Assembly (NCBI RefSeq): GCF_047556435.1
Contig: NZ_CP180210.1
Coordinates: 3,348,001-3,412,000, forward strand
DNA from: Alteromonas sp047556435
GTDB lineage: Bacteria; Pseudomonadota; Gammaproteobacteria; Enterobacterales; Alteromonadaceae
Reading direction: 5' to 3'
DNA length: 64,000 nt
Part shown: positions 24,678-33,358 of the stretch, in pieces
How the letters are laid out: each line of letters starts with the position of its first letter
Numbering within the stretch: the stretch's first letter is position 1
The notes under the pieces: model-generated
What the model was told of the DNA's origin: nothing
Seen by the model: the letters and a program-made list of their open reading frames with translations, nothing else
The model's database searches: none
Made by a program: the position numbers and the translations under genes

Positions 24678-26362
24678 GCGCGCTGTTCCGTTGCAGTGGC
24701 ATCGAGCACTTCAACGTCAATGCGATGACCGGAATACTGACGCACCTCGTGTGAAATCTTCATCGAACAAAATTTAGGCCCACACATTGAACAAAACTGT
24801 GCAGTTTTATTGGATTCCTGAGGCAGCGTTTCGTCGTGATAGGCCTTAGCCGTCACCGGATCCAGTGCCAGATTAAACTGATCCTCCCAACGAAACTCGA
24901 AGCGCGCTTTGGACATGGCATCATCACGAGCCTGTGCGCCCGGGTGTCCTTTCGCGAGATCCGCAGCATGCGCGGCAATTTTGTAGGCGATAAGCCCCTG
25001 CTTCACGTCATCTTTGTTGGGAAGGCCGAGATGCTCTTTGGGCGTAACATAGCAAAGCATGGCACACCCAAAAGCGCCAATCATTGCCGCACCAATTCCC
25101 GAGGTAATATGATCATAACCGGGAGCGATATCCGTAGTTAGCGGTCCCAAGGTGTAAAACGGGGCTTCATGGCAGTGCTTAAGCTGCTCATCCATATTCT
25201 CTTTGATTTTATGCATCGGCACATGACCAGGGCCTTCGATCATCACCTGCACATCGTATTCCCACGCAATTTGCGTCAGTTCGCCCAGCACTCTAAGCTC
25301 AGCAAACTGCGCCTCGTCGTTGGCATCTGCAATAGAGCCTGGACGCAAACCATCGCCAAGTGACAGAGAAATATCATATCTGGCGCAAAGCTCACATATC
25401 TCACGGAAGTGCCGATACAAAAAGCTCTCTGACTTATGTGCCATACACCACTTTGCCATGATGGACCCGCCACGTGAGACAATGCCGGTAACCCGGTTTG
25501 CGGTAAGCGAGATGAAGTCGTGGAGTACCCCTGCGTGAATGGTAAAGTAGTCGACACCCTGCTCTGCCTGCTCTTGGAGTACCTGTCGGAAGGTTGGCCA
25601 ATTCAGATCTTCGGCAATACCGCCCACACGCTCCAGTGCCTGATAGATAGGTACGGTTCCTACTGGCACTGGGCTGTTACGTAATATCCATTCGCGGGTC
25701 TGATGAATATTCCGGCCGGTAGATAAATCCATGATCGTATCGGCGCCCCAGCGCGTTGCCCACACCAGCTTTTCCACCTCTTCCTCAATGGATGACGTCA
25801 CCGAGGAATTGCCGATATTGGCATTCACTTTCACCAGGAAATTGCGACCGATGATCATGGGTTCGGATTCCGGGTGATTGTGATTCACCGGAATGATAGC
25901 GCGGCCTTTGGCGACCTCGTCGCGCACGAATTCAGGCGTAACCGGATTGGGCAAATCCTCGCGGCCGAGGTTTTCGCGCAACGCCACAAATTCCATTTCA
26001 GGGGTAATGATACCGCGTCTGGCGCTGGCTAACTGCGTGAGTCCCAGTTCGGGTTGTTGCTTTCGCGCGGCAATCCAGTTTGCTCTCCGCTTAGGTAGCC
26101 CCTGACGCACGTCCACTTTTGAGCCAGGCTCGCCGTAAACACTTGACGTGTCATAAACGTCCACCGGCGGGTTTGGTGGCAATGTGCGTCCGGGTGTTGG
26201 CTGGTGCAGGGTTTCGCTCAAATGGATGCGCCGAAAAGGCACACTGATATCGTCTTCTGAGCCTCGAATAAATTCCCGGGTAGACTGCGGAAAATAATCG
26301 CCTGACAGGGTATTTAAAAAAGATTCCGCCTGCTGGCGATTCTGACGTTGTGTGGTTGACAT
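24674..26362 (-). CDS. thiC: phosphomethylpyrimidine synthase ThiC
   Basis: Converts aminoimidazole ribotide to HMP-P, the committed step of the thiamin pyrimidine branch, by radical SAM chemistry. The 562-aa protein is shorter than E. coli ThiC (631 aa), mainly at the N-terminal domain and linker, but retains the catalytic core, including NANIGNS, MDLSTGRNIHQTREWI and the C-terminal CSMCGPKFC cluster motif (CX2CX4C). It is the first gene of the operon and is preceded by a TPP riboswitch. Confidence 0.96.
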   Translation of the reverse strand: MSTTQRQNRQQAESFLNTLSGDYFPQSTREFIRGSEDDISVPFRRIHLSETLHQPTPGRTLPPNPPVDVYDTSSVYGEPGSKVDVRQGLPKRRANWIAARKQQPELGLTQLASARRGIITPEMEFVALRENLGREDLPNPVTPEFVRDEVAKGRAIIPVNHNHPESEPMIIGRNFLVKVNANIGNSSVTSSIEEEVEKLVWATRWGADTIMDLSTGRNIHQTREWILRNSPVPVGTVPIYQALERVGGIAEDLNWPTFRQVLQEQAEQGVDYFTIHAGVLHDFISLTANRVTGIVSRGGSIMAKWCMAHKSESFLYRHFREICELCARYDISLSLGDGLRPGSIADANDEAQFAELRVLGELTQIAWEYDVQVMIEGPGHVPMHKIKENMDEQLKHCHEAPFYTLGPLTTDIAPGYDHITSGIGAAMIGAFGCAMLCYVTPKEHLGLPNKDDVKQGLIAYKIAAHAADLAKGHPGAQARDDAMSKARFEFRWEDQFNLALDPVTAKAYHDETLPQESNKTAQFCSMCGPKFCSMKISHEVRQYSGHRIDVEVLDATATEQRA

Positions 26363-26451
26363 AGCATACTCTCATGTAAAAGTTCGAGTTGCTTGTCAGG
26401 AGTGTTGAACAGAGTAGCCACCGGTTCTGATATACAGATCCCGGCGACAAC

Positions 26452-26547
26452 TCTCTTGTTCCCTTCGCAGGTATTAGCCTGATCAGGTTCAACGGATCCC
26501 GCAACTGCGGTCTCAGCCTGCTTCGAAAAAAGCGAGGCACTCCGACA
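26452..26547 (-). ncRNA. TPP riboswitch (THI element)
   Basis: On the minus strand the conserved elements appear in order: GGAGTGCC, CTGAGA (26519-26514), the GTTGAACCTGATCAGG core (about 26495-26480), CTAATACCTGCG and AAGGGAAC. These are the thi-box landmarks for the pyrimidine- and pyrophosphate-sensing helices. About 90 bases separate it from the thiC start. Thiamin pyrophosphate binding would lower expression of the whole operon. Confidence 0.96.
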
Positions 26548-27114
26548 AGATTCTTTTTTCAGTCAAACAAAAATATTCCTGTTGCGCAAGAGGATTTTTG
26601 AGAGCGGTTAGAAACAACAAGTAATGCGCGAACAGGACTATAGACACTCATCGAGCCCTGAACTGAAGCATGTCGTAAGCAGGCAGGTTTTGCAGAAAGT
26701 GGCTACAGTCGTTGATATGCGGTAGAGCACATCGTTGATGCAGTTCTTTTCCTGCGCTAAAACACCTCGTTGATGTGTGGGGGAAGGACCGCTAAAAACA
26801 TACATTTTATTGTTTTAAACTAACGTATAAAATTGCGTAATTCTTCGCGTTAGTAAAAATAATAACTCACCATAAAAAGCGCTAATAAAAATAAAAAGAC
26901 AAAATATGATAGACACCACGAAAAATAGTAAGTACTATGATCTGGCTTTAGATAATTAAAGCTTTTTCTACTACTGCACTGTTTTTTCTTCACACTCCTT
27001 TTCCCAAAAAGTCGTTTAAAGATACTCACCTGCTTTATTAGGCAAGTCATATCTAACGCTTGATGGCGAGTAAAAAATTATTTCGCCGCTCATTTTTTAA
27101 AAAAGGTTTCTATT
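26548..27114. other. AT-rich intergenic region between the thi operon and the cold-shock gene
   Basis: The left part should hold the thi operon promoter; three short copies of TCGTTGATRTG or near-copies occur at 26709-26719, 26731-26740 and 26767-26777. The right part (about 26820-27114) is AT-rich and probably includes the long 5' leader usual for csp genes. A 66-codon minus-strand frame (26850-27050) lacks a ribosome binding site and was not called. Confidence 0.5.
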
Positions 27115-27327
27115 ATGTCTAATTCTGTGAACGGTACAGTTAAGTGGTTTAACGAAGATAAAGGTTTTGGTTTTCTGACTCAGGACAACGGTGGCAAGGA
27201 CGTTTTCGTTCATTTCCGCTCGATTGTTTCTGAAGGGTTCAAAACCTTATCTGACGGTCAGGCTGTGAAGTTTGACGTAGAAAATGGCCAAAAAGGTCTG
27301 CAGGCGAACAACGTAGTTGTTCTGTAA
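27115..27327 (+). CDS. cold-shock protein, CspA family
   Basis: A 70-aa single cold-shock domain that binds single-stranded RNA and DNA. RNP1 is KGFGFL and RNP2 is VFVHF, both intact. The opening NGTVKWFNEDKGFGFLTQD is typical of CspA/CspE-like proteins. It is preceded by AAAAAAGG and an AT-rich leader and followed by its own terminator, so it is monocistronic. Whether it is cold-induced cannot be told from sequence. Confidence 0.96.
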   Translation: MSNSVNGTVKWFNEDKGFGFLTQDNGGKDVFVHFRSIVSEGFKTLSDGQAVKFDVENGQKGLQANNVVVL

Positions 27328-27344
27328 ATCCCTGTAATATTCTG

Positions 27345-27366
27345 AGCCGGAGTCTTCCGGCTCTTT
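27345..27366 (+). terminator. terminator of the cold-shock gene
   Basis: AGCCGGA and TCCGGCT pair around a four-base loop, followed by CTTTT, 18 bases past the stop. Confidence 0.88.
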
Positions 27367-27411
27367 TATCTGCTTCCTGCCGAAATAACATCCCCCTACT
27401 AAGATACAAAA

Positions 27412-27621
27412 GTGAGAATTCCTATTAATAAAAACAGCCTTAATGAAGGCGAAATAAAAACATTTCCGCCTGTAAAAAATATATCTGTAAATAAATATCA
27501 TGTGGCATTTACTGACACTAAAAGTAAAAAAATGATCCAGTTTTCAAATAGTCAGCAAACAAAAAGTTTTATAAAAGTACTACTGGCATTGTCAGAGAAT
27601 AATGAGACGCTAGCGAACTAG
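27412..27621 (+). CDS. possible small AT-rich gene of unknown function
   Basis: An open frame of 69 codons starting at GTG. The product is hydrophilic and lysine/asparagine-rich with no known motif. No ribosome binding site precedes the GTG and there is no in-frame ATG near the start. Composition is more AT-rich than neighbouring genes, which could mean recent acquisition or non-coding DNA. Only weakly supported; the surrounding 27367-27833 holds nothing else recognisable. Confidence 0.3.
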   Translation: MRIPINKNSLNEGEIKTFPPVKNISVNKYHVAFTDTKSKKMIQFSNSQQTKSFIKVLLALSENNETLAN

Positions 27622-27833
27622 TTTTACACCAGTGTACGCCCCACACTGACACTCTCTTTTCTTTTTATACACTTCTCTCAGCTTCCTCTTTCCCCGTATT
27701 TTTTAACATCAGACTTTTTTGTCTTGTCTGGCGTTAACGCAGCAAGATTCAATCAGGTGAAACAAACCAGGAAAAGTCTGCTCGACTCAATAAGTCTGCG
27801 TGTCTATTTCTGTCACCTTCGCTGATGGATTCG

Positions 27834-27889
27834 TTGACATTTACACCAACACATACGAAAATTCACATATGTTTTATTTCGCATGTGTT
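27834..27889 (+). promoter_or_regulatory. arsR promoter and ArsR operator
   Basis: A consensus -35 box TTGACA lies at 27834-27839, with a weak -10 (GAAAAT, 27857-27862) 17 bases on. An imperfect inverted repeat, AACACATACGAAA (27848-27860) and TTTCGCATGTGTT (27877-27889), pairs at 12 of 13 positions across the -10 region; the inner CATATG half resembles the ATATG-N-ATGTG pattern of known ArsR operators. Binding here would block transcription. Confidence 0.7.
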
Positions 27890-27893
27890 GGTT

Positions 27894-28226
27894 ATGGATC
27901 CTTGCCAGTTCTACAAATGCCTTGCTGATGACACCCGGCTGCAATCGATGCTGCTTATTCAGCATGTCGGAGAAGCCTGTGTGTGCGACCTGATGATCGC
28001 ACTACAGCTCGACCAGCCTAAAACGTCCAGACATCTGGCGTCGTTACGAAAGTGCGGCCTGGTGCAGGATGAGCGTCGCGGAAAATGGGTGTACTACCGT
28101 TTGCACCCTGATTTACCAGAGTGGGCACGAGACGTGATTTCGCTTACGTCTGACAACACCCCCGGTTATTACAACGATGCGCTGAAAAGACTGCAACACA
28201 GTCAGAACAGTAGGATCTGTTGCTAA
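27894..28226 (+). CDS. arsR: arsenical-resistance repressor ArsR
   Basis: ArsR/SmtB-type winged-helix repressor released from DNA by arsenite. With the start at 27894 it has 110 aa. The metalloid-binding motif is EACVCDLM with Cys29 and Cys31, matching Cys32/Cys34 of the plasmid ArsR; QPKTSRHLASLRKCGLV is the recognition helix and RRGKWVYYRL the wing. A further Cys-Cys ends the protein (residues 109-110). It heads the ars cluster, 274 bases before arsC. Confidence 0.93.
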   Translation: MDPCQFYKCLADDTRLQSMLLIQHVGEACVCDLMIALQLDQPKTSRHLASLRKCGLVQDERRGKWVYYRLHPDLPEWARDVISLTSDNTPGYYNDALKRLQHSQNSRICC

Positions 28227-28264
28227 GGGCTATTCATTTTTGGTGTGCAAATTTTGGTCTGAAC

Positions 28265-28343
28265 GGAAGCCTTTAGGTCGCGAAGTCGTTCTGCAAGCCT
28301 GGTGGGCTAAGTTAAAGACTGTGACTAAGGGTAAAAGGCTTCC
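28265..28343. repeat. inverted-repeat-bounded segment between arsR and arsC
   Basis: GGAAGCCTTTAG (28265-28276) and TAAAAGGCTTCC (28332-28343) are near-perfect inverted repeats bounding 79 bases that contain an inner AGCC/GGCT hairpin. No gene fits the surrounding 28227-28500. It could be a folded leader RNA, a small mobile-element remnant, or a terminator-like structure. Function not known. Confidence 0.45.
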
Positions 28344-28500
28344 ATGACGCCCTACTCGGGCAGTGCCTGTGTACAGCCTAACTGCTTCGAATGTTTTCGA
28401 TTCAGGCCACCAGCACTTCGAACACCCGTATAGTCGGGGCGACACACACTGCGGTGAATGTGCACAGCAAAAATCAACAGTCCATAAGGAGAAAACTGTA

Positions 28501-28974
28501 GTGAAAATTCTGTATATCTGTACCCATAACCGGTGCAGAAGTATTTTGTCTGAGGCCATCACCAACCAGCTCGCTGACGGTGCAATAGAAGCCCGCAGCG
28601 CCGGAAGTCAGCCGGCAGGGGAAGTGCACCCGCTTAGCTTACGATTTCTGCAGGAGAAAGGGTATCCAACCAACGATCTTACCAGTCAGTCGTGGGACGA
28701 TTTTGAAGACTTCGAGCCTGATGTAGTCATTACTGTCTGTGACTCCGCAGCCGGTGAGTCCTGTCCGGTGTATTTCGGCAAAAGTTGTAAAGTGCACTGG
28801 GGGTTGGCCGACCCATCTAAAGTTGAAGGCAGTGACGACGTTATCTCACGGGCCTTCGATGAATGTATTGATGAAATAGAAAACCGAGTTAGCAAACTGG
28901 TTACGATAGCCCGACGTTGTAAAAGTAAAAAGTCGTTGCTGGCCGAACTTTGCCAGGCAGGAGCGCAAGCATGA
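28501..28974 (+). CDS. arsC: arsenate reductase, thioredoxin-coupled low-molecular-weight phosphatase type
   Basis: Reduces arsenate to arsenite in the cytoplasm before export. The 157-aa product has the phosphatase-like loop CTHNRCRS (Cys7-X5-Arg13) and the later redox cysteines in VCDSAAGESCPVYFGKSC, with the DPS motif (HWGLADPSKVEG) as general acid. The GTG at 28501 was chosen because AAGGAG lies nine bases upstream and the domain starts there; a longer in-frame form would add unrelated residues. Its stop overlaps the arsH start (ATGA). Confidence 0.93.
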   Translation: MKILYICTHNRCRSILSEAITNQLADGAIEARSAGSQPAGEVHPLSLRFLQEKGYPTNDLTSQSWDDFEDFEPDVVITVCDSAAGESCPVYFGKSCKVHWGLADPSKVEGSDDVISRAFDECIDEIENRVSKLVTIARRCKSKKSLLAELCQAGAQA

Positions 28975-29690
28975 CCCTACAGCATGATGCCCTTCCGAAC
29001 ATAGAACCGGACTGCTTTGAAACACCGTCGGCTGCGAACTTTGTTAGCACATTCTCTACTCACAAGCCCAGAATTCTGCTGCTGTACGGCTCATTACGGC
29101 CGCGCGCATTCAGTCGTCTGGTTGTAGAGGAAAGCGCCCGGATCCTGAATCAATTTGGTGCTGAAACCCGCATTTTTAATCCGGACGGGCTACCGCAGAC
29201 AGATACTGAAGATGCCTCTCACCCCAAGGTACAGGAATTGCGCGACCTGATGATGTGGTCAGAAGGACAGGTATGGTGTTCGCCAGAACGCCATGGTTCG
29301 ATGACCAGCATTTTCAAAAGTCAGATAGACTGGGTTCCGCTAAATATGGGGGGCGTTCGCCCTACGCAGGGAAAAACGCTGGCAGTCATGCAGGTATGCG
29401 GCGGCTCGCAGTCTTTCAACACCGTGAACCAGCTCAGAATACTGGGCCGTTGGATGCGAATGGTCACCATCCCCAATCAGTCTTCAGTTCCCAAGGCCTT
29501 TATGGAGTTCGATGAAAACGACAGGATGAAACCATCGCCCTACTACAACCGCATCGTCGATGTGATGGAAGAGCTGATGAAGTTTACGCTGCTGTTACGC
29601 GACAACAAAACGCATTTTGTCGACCGTTACTCAGAGCGGGTAGAAACTGCAGAACAAGTGAGTCAACGCGTTAATCAGCGCAGCATTTAG
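28971..29690 (+). CDS. arsH: organoarsenical oxidase/NADPH-FMN reductase ArsH
   Basis: FMN-dependent oxidoreductase that oxidises trivalent methylarsenicals and can reduce quinones or chromate. The protein is 239 aa from the coupled ATG at 28971. It has the flavodoxin-like phosphate loop LLYGSLRPRAFSRL (about residues 36-49), WCSPERHGSMTSIFKSQIDW and the CGGSQSFNTVNQLR segment that are conserved in ArsH. It lies between arsC and acr3, so the operon handles both inorganic and methylated arsenic. Confidence 0.95.
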   Translation: MTLQHDALPNIEPDCFETPSAANFVSTFSTHKPRILLLYGSLRPRAFSRLVVEESARILNQFGAETRIFNPDGLPQTDTEDASHPKVQELRDLMMWSEGQVWCSPERHGSMTSIFKSQIDWVPLNMGGVRPTQGKTLAVMQVCGGSQSFNTVNQLRILGRWMRMVTIPNQSSVPKAFMEFDENDRMKPSPYYNRIVDVMEELMKFTLLLRDNKTHFVDRYSERVETAEQVSQRVNQRSI

Positions 29691-29699
29691 GAGCGATAC

Positions 29700-30716
29700 A
29701 TGGGACTTTTTGAACGATACCTGAGCGTTTGGGTGGGGCTGGCGATTATTGTCGGTATATCAGCTGGCACATTGGCGCCCGGCTTTTTTGAGGCCGTTGC
29801 CGGCATTGAATATGCGCATGTTAACCTGGTGATAGCCATACTCATCTGGCTGATGATTTTCCCGATGATGGTGCAAATTGATTTTGCTTCCATTAAGGAC
29901 GTGGGTAAGAAGCCCAAGGGCCTTATTCTGACCCTTGTCATAAACTGGCTTATCAAGCCTTTTACGATGGCGCTGCTTGGCTGGCTGTTTTTCAAAGGCT
30001 TATTTGCCGACTGGGTGGACCCACAAACGGCCAGCGAATATATCGCGGGAATGATTCTGCTTGGTGTTGCGCCTTGCACCGCGATGGTATTTGTATGGAG
30101 CCAACTCACCCGTGGCGATGCCAACTACACTCTGGTGCAGGTATCGATCAATGACGTGATCATGATTTTCGCCTTCGCACCTATCGCCGGCTTACTGCTG
30201 GGCGTGACCGACATTACGGTGCCATGGGACACCTTGCTGCTTTCCGTTGTGCTTTATGTGGTAGTACCGCTGCTGGCTGGTGCCTTTGTTCGCAAAGGCC
30301 TGGACAAGGGCAATGATCACAGTCGAATAGATAGCTTCCTTGCCACCATGAAGCCCTGGTCAGTTATCGGGCTGCTGGCTACCGTTACCCTGCTTTTTGG
30401 CTTTCAATCTGAAACGATTCTGTCACGACCTGAAGCCATTGTACTGATAGCCATTCCGCTGCTTATCCAAACCTACGGCATCTTTGCGCTTGCGTACTGG
30501 CTGGCAAAGTGGCTGAAGCTGCCGCATAACGTCGCCGCGCCTGCCTGTATGATTGGCACCTCGAATTTTTTTGAATTAGCCGTTGCCGTAGCCATTTCCG
30601 TGTTCGGGCTGCAGTCAGGCGCGGCACTGGCAACGGTCGTAGGGGTACTCGTAGAGGTGCCTGTTATGCTATCGCTGGTGTGGTTTGCCAACCGCACCCG
30701 CCACTGGTTTGCATAA
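29700..30716 (+). CDS. acr3: arsenite efflux permease, ACR3 family
   Basis: Inner-membrane arsenite exporter of 338 aa with about ten helices. The invariant Cys appears in GVAPCTAMVFVWSQLTRGD (helix 4), and CMIGTSNFFELAVAVAISVFG (near residue 280) matches the other conserved block of ACR3. It starts ten bases after arsH with GGAG upstream. ACR3 is unrelated to the E. coli ArsB type, although often given the same gene name. It ends the ars operon. Confidence 0.95.
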   Translation: MGLFERYLSVWVGLAIIVGISAGTLAPGFFEAVAGIEYAHVNLVIAILIWLMIFPMMVQIDFASIKDVGKKPKGLILTLVINWLIKPFTMALLGWLFFKGLFADWVDPQTASEYIAGMILLGVAPCTAMVFVWSQLTRGDANYTLVQVSINDVIMIFAFAPIAGLLLGVTDITVPWDTLLLSVVLYVVVPLLAGAFVRKGLDKGNDHSRIDSFLATMKPWSVIGLLATVTLLFGFQSETILSRPEAIVLIAIPLLIQTYGIFALAYWLAKWLKLPHNVAAPACMIGTSNFFELAVAVAISVFGLQSGAALATVVGVLVEVPVMLSLVWFANRTRHWFA

Positions 30717-30748
30717 ACGCAAAGCGTGACCTCACGCCAGCATTCATG

Positions 30749-30789
30749 GCATCGCCACTGTGAAGGTAAAATATAAACAGTGGCGATGC
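30749..30789. terminator. inverted repeat between convergent acr3 and DUF6776 genes
   Basis: Perfect twelve-base arms GCATCGCCACTG and CAGTGGCGATGC enclose a 17-base AT-rich loop, located between the two converging stops. There is no clear T-tract, so it may be a terminator or a transcript-protecting hairpin. Confidence 0.55.
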
Positions 30790-30815
30790 TGAAATACTGT
30801 GAAGGAGCTCGTCAA

Positions 30816-31595
30816 CTAGCTCCCCTCTTCCCTCTGGCTTTGGTTATCCAAGCTGATTTGCATTGACGTCTCTGATGACATATTTTCCTGCGTAGCGCTG
30901 TCGCGCCAGGAGATAGTCCGCTGGTAGTTACCACGTAAGGTCGTATACTGGTAAACGTTTGTTTCAAAATGCAGGAATTCAGGTTCAAACCCTTCTGGCA
31001 AGCTGAAATTCACATTTACGGTTTGAAAGAATTTAAAACGATAGTGAATAGTACCTTCCGGCAAAAAGTCTGCCGAGCCTGCTTCTAAAGTCACCCGTTC
31101 ATTATTCAGGTTACCGGTAATACTGATTGCCAGATCGCCTTTTACAATGGCGCGATTGTCGCGCTGCTGCAGAAGGACAAAACGCAACTGGTATAAATAA
31201 GGTGTATTGGTAGCAAATATCTGGACGCCATCAATATAAAACCCCTCCTGCGTTGTCTCTGGTGCCATGACATTCTCATAAAAATCCAGGCGCGATCGCA
31301 AATTGTGGATTTCATCCTGTAACGTCGATTGAATATCACGTTCATTGCGGGTCTCCTGCAGGGCCAGCTGAAGCGCAACTTCAAGTTGATTGACGCGGGT
31401 ATTCAGCGCGGTATTTTGTTCTTCCAGCAGCGCTTTGGTCTCAGCCATTGCCTCACGTTGCTTGTTGTCGGTATCCTGCAGGTAACCTGCAAGCTGGTAA
31501 CCGAAAAATGCCATCGCCATCATTGCCAGCAGCACCAGTAAAGAGAGTCTGAATGTGCCGTAGCGCGCTTTTAACTGCTCGGGGGTCATTGTCAT
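30816..31595 (-). CDS. DUF6776-like membrane-anchored coiled-coil protein
   Basis: A 259-aa protein with one N-terminal membrane helix (about residues 15-37), a coiled coil rich in Glu, Gln and Leu (about 40-115), and a C-terminal beta-rich domain probably in the periplasm. The DFYENVMAPE segment after the coiled coil and LRFVLLQ match what is remembered of the gammaproteobacterial DUF6776 group. Function unknown. It is divergent from the CLC channel gene with 86 bases between starts. Confidence 0.72.
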   Translation of the reverse strand: MTMTPEQLKARYGTFRLSLLVLLAMMAMAFFGYQLAGYLQDTDNKQREAMAETKALLEEQNTALNTRVNQLEVALQLALQETRNERDIQSTLQDEIHNLRSRLDFYENVMAPETTQEGFYIDGVQIFATNTPYLYQLRFVLLQQRDNRAIVKGDLAISITGNLNNERVTLEAGSADFLPEGTIHYRFKFFQTVNVNFSLPEGFEPEFLHFETNVYQYTTLRGNYQRTISWRDSATQENMSSETSMQISLDNQSQREEGS

Positions 31596-31681
31596 GTGTC
31601 TGTTTTATCTACCATAAGATGATGATTACCAAGCAGTTGTGATAACATGCCTGGAATGTAACGGATTCACTGTACCACACC

Positions 31682-33358
31682 ATGCGCCTGTCGGCTTTAA
31701 GACAAGAACTTGCTCATCCAAGAACCTCTGTTCAGTTGTGTATTCTGGGCATCATTGCCGGTGTGAGTGCGGCAATGCTGATCATTCTGTTCCGGCTTTG
31801 TGTTGAGTGGGTAGAGACCTCTGCATTCGGTACCCTGGGTAGCTGGTTTGATAACCAGTGGCCGGTATATTTCCTGATGCCGCTCATCAGTGTGCTGCTC
31901 ATTTTGAGCATTGCTTTTATTACCGGCTTCAAACACTACCGAATGGGCATTCCGTTCATCATTCATCGGGTGAAGTATTACTATGGGCATGTGCCCTTCC
32001 GGACAACTATCAACCAGTTTTTTGGCGGTATGCTGGCCTTAGCCGGCGGTTTTGTCGTGGGTAGAGAAGGTCCGTCTGTTCACCTTGGAGCGGCGGGCAG
32101 CAGCTTTCTCGGCCAATGGCTCAGACTTCCTTATAACAGTATCCGGATCCTTGCTGGATGCGGCATTGCAGCTGGTATTTCTGCGTCGTTTAATACTCCG
32201 TTTGCCGCAGTCATCTTCGTGATGGAGGTGGTACTACGGGAATACAAAATCCATATGTTCGTTCCTGTCATGCTGGCTGCTGCCTGCGGTTCTGTGCTCA
32301 CCCGGATGGTCTTTGGAGAAGTTAATGAGTTGTCTTTTCTCTCTTTTGCCGTATTCAGCGAGTGGATGTATTTATATTTGATTATACTGGGCATTGTCCT
32401 GGGTATGCTGGCAACGCTTTTTAACAACCAGCTTATGCGAATTATGACCTTATTTCGTCCGGTCAGTATGATCTGGCGTCTTATTCTTGCAGCGCTTATT
32501 ACCGGTGCTGTCGGCGTGGTATTACCCGAAGCGCTTGGTGCAAGCTTCATTGATGTAGAAAACTTATTTGAGTCGCAGCCCGGCACACTGATCCTCAGCG
32601 CAGTGCTGGTTGCCAAATTTGTTCTCGCAGTATGCGCGATTGGTCTTGGTGTTCCCGGCGGGATCATGGGACCGGTGATGGTTATCGGGATGCTGGCAGG
32701 TGCGGTGCTACTGCTTCCCCTATCGTCAGTGATTAACGTGCAGGAATACACCAGCAGCTTTGCATTACTGGGTGTGGCCGGCATGCTGACAGCAGTGCTT
32801 CACGCGCCTTTAGCCGCGCTTTCGGCAGTCATGGAGTTATCTTATTCACCGCAGATAATATTGCCTGCCATGCTGGTGATAGTGCCGGCATATGTCACAG
32901 CAACACAATTTTTCGGTAACCGCTCAGTATTCATTCGCCAGCTTGACTACCAGAATTTACCTTACGCTATCTCATCGATTCGCGAGGCACTGGAGAAAAC
33001 CGGTGTGCTGGCGGCCATGACCACAGAGTACAAACTTTTCATCGATGCACCGGAAAAAGCGATATCAGATTATCTGGAAAAGAATCCGACGGACATTGTG
33101 GTACAGCAATCACGATTTGAAATTGATGTGCATTACCAGCTGGTACAATACAATGTGAGCCTGGAACACGACGCGCAGGCATTAACCTACCATGATATGG
33201 AAGGCCTTAGCGGTCAGATGACGCTGCATGAAGTGTACGAAAAACTGAAAAATTCACGCTCTGGTGCAGTATTCATTTACGATAACGAACCAGCAGAAAT
33301 CCAGGGAGTAATCACCTGGAATATACTGCAAAGCTTCCTGCAAAAAGCACGATACTAA
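31682..33358 (+). CDS. CLC-family chloride channel or chloride/proton antiporter
   Basis: A 558-aa CLC protein. The selectivity motif GREGPSVHLGAAGS (about residues 123-136) includes the external gating glutamate, SFNTPFAAVIFVMEVVLRE follows, and GLGVPGGIMGPVMVIG provides the third anion-binding loop. The C-terminal 140 residues are soluble and could be a degenerate CBS pair; canonical CBS motifs are not evident. The internal proton glutamate of antiporters was not confidently located, so channel versus antiporter is undecided. Confidence 0.92.
   Translation: MRLSALRQELAHPRTSVQLCILGIIAGVSAAMLIILFRLCVEWVETSAFGTLGSWFDNQWPVYFLMPLISVLLILSIAFITGFKHYRMGIPFIIHRVKYYYGHVPFRTTINQFFGGMLALAGGFVVGREGPSVHLGAAGSSFLGQWLRLPYNSIRILAGCGIAAGISASFNTPFAAVIFVMEVVLREYKIHMFVPVMLAAACGSVLTRMVFGEVNELSFLSFAVFSEWMYLYLIILGIVLGMLATLFNNQLMRIMTLFRPVSMIWRLILAALITGAVGVVLPEALGASFIDVENLFESQPGTLILSAVLVAKFVLAVCAIGLGVPGGIMGPVMVIGMLAGAVLLLPLSSVINVQEYTSSFALLGVAGMLTAVLHAPLAALSAVMELSYSPQIILPAMLVIVPAYVTATQFFGNRSVFIRQLDYQNLPYAISSIREALEKTGVLAAMTTEYKLFIDAPEKAISDYLEKNPTDIVVQQSRFEIDVHYQLVQYNVSLEHDAQALTYHDMEGLSGQMTLHEVYEKLKNSRSGAVFIYDNEPAEIQGVITWNILQSFLQKARY

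Noticed and set aside
26850..27050. Minus-strand 66-codon frame with a hydrophobic end upstream of the cold-shock gene
   Set aside because: AT-rich DNA of this kind gives Phe/Tyr/Leu-rich frames by chance, no ribosome binding site is present, and the region is likely the csp leader.
28376..28382. GCCTAAC, resembling one end of an integron attC site
   Set aside because: No matching GTTRRRY partner lies at the right distance downstream, so an attC site is not supported.
28363..28500. 46-codon N-terminal extension of arsC
   Set aside because: The phosphatase domain starts at the GTG at 28501, which has AAGGAG upstream; the extension has no domain and is probably not translated.
28230..28565. 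Minus-strand open frame of 111 codons across the arsR-arsC gap
   Set aside because: It runs antisense through the start of arsC, lacks a ribosome binding site and has an odd Trp/Cys-rich composition; the inverted repeat explains the region better.
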